Positions 61,586-64,000 of a stretch of DNA of 64,000 nucleotides are shown piece by piece (the first letter of the stretch is position 1; each line of letters starts with the position of its first letter). The notes beneath the pieces were generated by a model. It did no database searches, had not been told where the DNA came from, and worked only from the letters and a program-made list of their open reading frames with translations. The stretch is from the NCBI GenBank assembly GCA_035502185.1, contig DATJUT010000101.1:88300-152299 (forward strand), given 5' to 3'. The DNA is from Gemmatimonadales bacterium. Lineage in GTDB: Bacteria > Gemmatimonadota > Gemmatimonadetes > Gemmatimonadales > JACORV01. A program made the position numbers and the translations under genes.

Positions 61586-64000
61586 ATGAGGCCGTTCTCG
61601 CGGGTTCTCCTCGTCGCGACCGTCGCGACGTGCGTCGTCGCCGTCATCGCGGCGGCTCCTCCGGCGGCAGCGCGAGCCGGTGCGCTCGCGGCCGATTCGT
61701 GTCCCTGGGTGCGCTCCAGCGCCCCGGTCGCGGCGCGGGTGGCGCAGGTCGTGTCGGCGATGACCCTGGACGAGAAGATCCAGCTGGTGCACGGCGCGAG
61801 CGGGACGGTCTACGCCGGCTATGTCCCGGCCATTCCGAGGCTGTGCGTTCCGGCGCTCAAGCTGCACGACGGTCCCGGCGGCGTCGCGGACGGGTTGCCG
61901 GGCGTGACCCAGCTGCCCGCGCCGGTGGCGGTCGCGGCGAGCTGGGATACGGCGGTGGCGCGGTCGTACGGCGCGGTGATCGGCGCCGAGGAGTGGGGCA
62001 AGGGCGCGAACGTCAATCTGGGCCCCACCGTGAACATCGTGCGCGACCCGCGGTGGGGTCGCGCGTTCGAGTCGTACGGCGAGGACCCGTACCTCGCCGG
62101 GCGCATCGCCACCGCCGAGATCCAGGGCGTGCAGGGCGAGGGCGTCCTTGCCCAGGTCAAGCACCTGGCCGCCTACAACCAGGAGACCTTCCGCAACACC
62201 CCGGCCGACGACGTGGCCATCGGCCGGCGCGCGCTGCACGAGATCTACCTGCCGCAGTTCGAGGCGGCGATCCGGCAGGGCGCGGCATCGTCGGTGATGT
62301 GCGCCTACAGCACGATCAACGGCACGTGGGCGTGCGAGAACGCGTACACGCAGGATACGGTGCTCAAGGGAGAGTGGCGTTTCCCGGGCTTCGTCACGTC
62401 GGACTGGGGCGCGACCCACTCCGCGGCGGCAGCCGCAAGTCACGGCCTCGACATGCAGATGCCGGACAGCTCGTACCTCGGCGCGGCGCTGAAGGCGGCC
62501 GTGCAGGCGGGCCAGCTGCCGATGTCACGGCTGGACGACATGGTCGGCCGGATCCTGGCGCAGGAGTTCCGGTTCCATCTCTTCGACCGCGAGCAGACCG
62601 GCACGCCGTCGAGCGTCGTCACCAATGGGGCGCACGCCGCCCTGGCGCGGACCGTGGCGGAGCAGGGCACCGTGCTGCTGAAGAACGCGGGCAGCCTGCT
62701 CCCGCTCGATGCCGGCGCCGTCCACTCCATCGCGGTGATCGGCCCCGGCGGCGGTCCGGACGCGATGTCGGGCGGCGGCGGGAGCGCCGCCGTCGTCGCG
62801 CCGTACGTGGTCACGCCGTTCGACGGGATCGCGAAGCGCGCGGGGAGCGGAGTGCAGGTGCGTCATGCGCAGGGCGCGCTGCCGCCGAGCGGCCGTCTCC
62901 CGGCGGTGCCGTCGCAGGTGCTCGCGCCCGTTTCGGGCGGCGGGCACGGGCTCACCGTCCAGTTCTTCAACAACGTGACGCTGTCCGGCGATCCGGTCGC
63001 GACCCGGGTGGATTCCGCCGTCGGCGCCGACTGGCACGACCAGCCGCCGGCGCCGGGGGTGAACGCCGAGAAGTGGTCGGCGCGGTGGACCGGGACCCTC
63101 ACCGCGCCGGTCGGAGGCGAGTACACCTTCTCGCTCACCAGCGACGACGGCAGCCGGCTGCTGCTGAACGGCGCGCAGGTGATCGACAACTGGCGGGAGC
63201 AGGCGCCGACGACCGAGACCGCGAAGGTGACGCTCGCGGCCGGCCAGGTGGTGCCGATCGAGGTGGACTTCTACCAGAACGCCGGAGGTGACTCCGTCGG
63301 CCTCGGCTGGCGGGTCCCGAGCGGGACCTCGCTGCTGGACGAGGCGGTGGCGCTCGCCAGATCCTCGGACGTCGCGGTCGTGTTCATGAGCGACTTCGAG
63401 ACCGAGGGCGCCGACCTCGCGGACATCGATCTGCCCGGCGAGCAGAACCGGCTGATCGGCGCGGTGGCGGCGGCCAACCCTCGCACGATCGTCGTGCTCA
63501 ACACCGGCTCCGCGGTCACGATGCCGTGGGTGGACTCGGTCCCAGCGGTGCTGGAGGCCTGGTACCCCGGTCAGGAGGACGGCGACGCCATCGCCTCGGT
63601 GCTGTTCGGCGACGTCAACCCTTCCGCCAAACTGCCGGTGACCTTCCCGAAGCGGCTGGCCGACGTGCCTGCCGCGGGCGCCGCGCAGTGGCCGGGCGTG
63701 GGCGGCCGCGTCGGGTACTCCGAGGGGTTGTTGGTCGGGTACCGGTGGTACGACGCCAGGGACGTCGCTCCCCTGTTCCCGTTCGGCTTCGGCCTGTCGT
63801 ACACGACGTTCCGGTTCGCGAACCTGCGGGTGAGCGAGCCGCGCGGGCGGCCGGTGAGGGTCGGCGTGGACGTGACCAACACCGGTCGGCGCGCGGGGGC
63901 CGACGTGGTGCAGGTCTACGTCGGCCATCCCGCCTCGACCGGGGAGCCGCCCTGGCAGCTGAAGGCGTTCCGGAAGGTGCCGCTCGCTCCGGGCCAGACG
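61586..64000 (+). CDS. GH3 beta-glucosidase with PA14 domain (3' end outside the window)
   Basis: A secreted GH3 enzyme open to the right edge, over 800 residues. The signal peptide (MRPFSRVLLVATVATCVVAVIAAA) is followed by a Gly3 N-terminal barrel with KLHDGPGGVADG, NLGPTVNIVRDPRWGRAFESYGEDP, QVKHLAAYNQE and nucleophile Asp273 in TSDWGATHS. The second domain carries a PA14 insertion (about residues 450-585; FFNNVTLSG, YTFSLTSDDGSRLLLNG, GLGWRVPS) and the probable acid/base glutamate in FETEGAD (Glu605/Glu607). The fibronectin-III-like end is beginning at the window edge. It should cleave beta-glucosides or related sugars. The ATG at 61586 has GGAGG upstream. Confidence 0.92.
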   Translation, partial: MRPFSRVLLVATVATCVVAVIAAAPPAAARAGALAADSCPWVRSSAPVAARVAQVVSAMTLDEKIQLVHGASGTVYAGYVPAIPRLCVPALKLHDGPGGVADGLPGVTQLPAPVAVAASWDTAVARSYGAVIGAEEWGKGANVNLGPTVNIVRDPRWGRAFESYGEDPYLAGRIATAEIQGVQGEGVLAQVKHLAAYNQETFRNTPADDVAIGRRALHEIYLPQFEAAIRQGAASSVMCAYSTINGTWACENAYTQDTVLKGEWRFPGFVTSDWGATHSAAAAASHGLDMQMPDSSYLGAALKAAVQAGQLPMSRLDDMVGRILAQEFRFHLFDREQTGTPSSVVTNGAHAALARTVAEQGTVLLKNAGSLLPLDAGAVHSIAVIGPGGGPDAMSGGGGSAAVVAPYVVTPFDGIAKRAGSGVQVRHAQGALPPSGRLPAVPSQVLAPVSGGGHGLTVQFFNNVTLSGDPVATRVDSAVGADWHDQPPAPGVNAEKWSARWTGTLTAPVGGEYTFSLTSDDGSRLLLNGAQVIDNWREQAPTTETAKVTLAAGQVVPIEVDFYQNAGGDSVGLGWRVPSGTSLLDEAVALARSSDVAVVFMSDFETEGADLADIDLPGEQNRLIGAVAAANPRTIVVLNTGSAVTMPWVDSVPAVLEAWYPGQEDGDAIASVLFGDVNPSAKLPVTFPKRLADVPAAGAAQWPGVGGRVGYSEGLLVGYRWYDARDVAPLFPFGFGLSYTTFRFANLRVSEPRGRPVRVGVDVTNTGRRAGADVVQVYVGHPASTGEPPWQLKAFRKVPLAPGQT

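Noticed and set aside
58602-61650. Long arginine-rich frames overlapping the second propeller gene on both strands.
   Set aside because: They are typical shadow frames of high-GC coding sequence; the propeller frame has clear domain repeats and codon bias.
1-64000. CRISPR arrays, insertion sequences or rRNA genes.
   Set aside because: No regularly spaced direct repeats, transposase motifs or conserved rRNA stretches were seen in the sequence.

Overview
The window is a high-GC bacterial chromosome segment that most resembles a Gemmatimonadota genome. The reasons are the Ser/Thr kinases beginning with a conserved 'DPLERL..GLAERYTVERELG.GGMA' type N-terminus, long BNR/Asp-box propeller proteins, SARP/TPR sensors, many TonB-dependent receptors, a SusC/SusD pair and dense secreted glycoside hydrolases. 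The phylum assignment is inference from gene content. No rRNA, tRNA, CRISPR or insertion sequence was recognised.

Layout. 1-3.6 kb: the C-terminal end of Lon protease, an APC amino-acid transporter and a DHA2-type drug exporter. 3.6-13.8 kb: an inverted-repeat element, a secreted GH31 alpha-glucosidase, a surface protein with a regulatory-like beta domain, a TPR protein, an S41 processing protease and a Tat-exported propeller protein. 13.8-25.6 kb: a TonB-dependent receptor divergent from malQ, a kinase with a beta-propeller sensor, a DUF2911 protein, an SLC45-type sugar/H+ symporter and a lipoprotein alpha-amylase. 25.6-35.5 kb: a SARP-type regulator, a ScyD/E-like lipoprotein, an Oar-like TonB receptor and a TPR-sensor kinase. 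35.7-45.5 kb: a galactan-type cluster (GH53 galactanase, a clan GH-A enzyme, a GH2 beta-galactosidase, a propeller-like lipoprotein) interleaved with an EntS-like MFS exporter and a DUF6498 membrane protein. 45.6-57.5 kb: a Sus-like starch cluster read leftward (susC, susD, two GH13 amylases, a type-B carboxylesterase, perhaps a small lipoprotein) with a further GH13 facing it. 58.1-64 kb: a second large propeller protein and a GH3 beta-glucosidase that runs off the window.

Working together, the genes describe alpha-glucan use without an ABC importer: surface and periplasmic amylases (four GH13, one GH31), uptake through SusCD and possibly other TonB receptors, an MFS symporter for small maltodextrins and cytosolic MalQ. 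malQ and the symporter gene carry nearly identical promoter/operator elements about 5.5 kb apart. A second module targets beta-1,4-galactan. Two kinases and one DNA-binding regulator, each with a large C-terminal sensor, lie among these genes and may regulate them, which is inference. Most coding calls are firm; the least certain points are start codons, hairpins and promoters.
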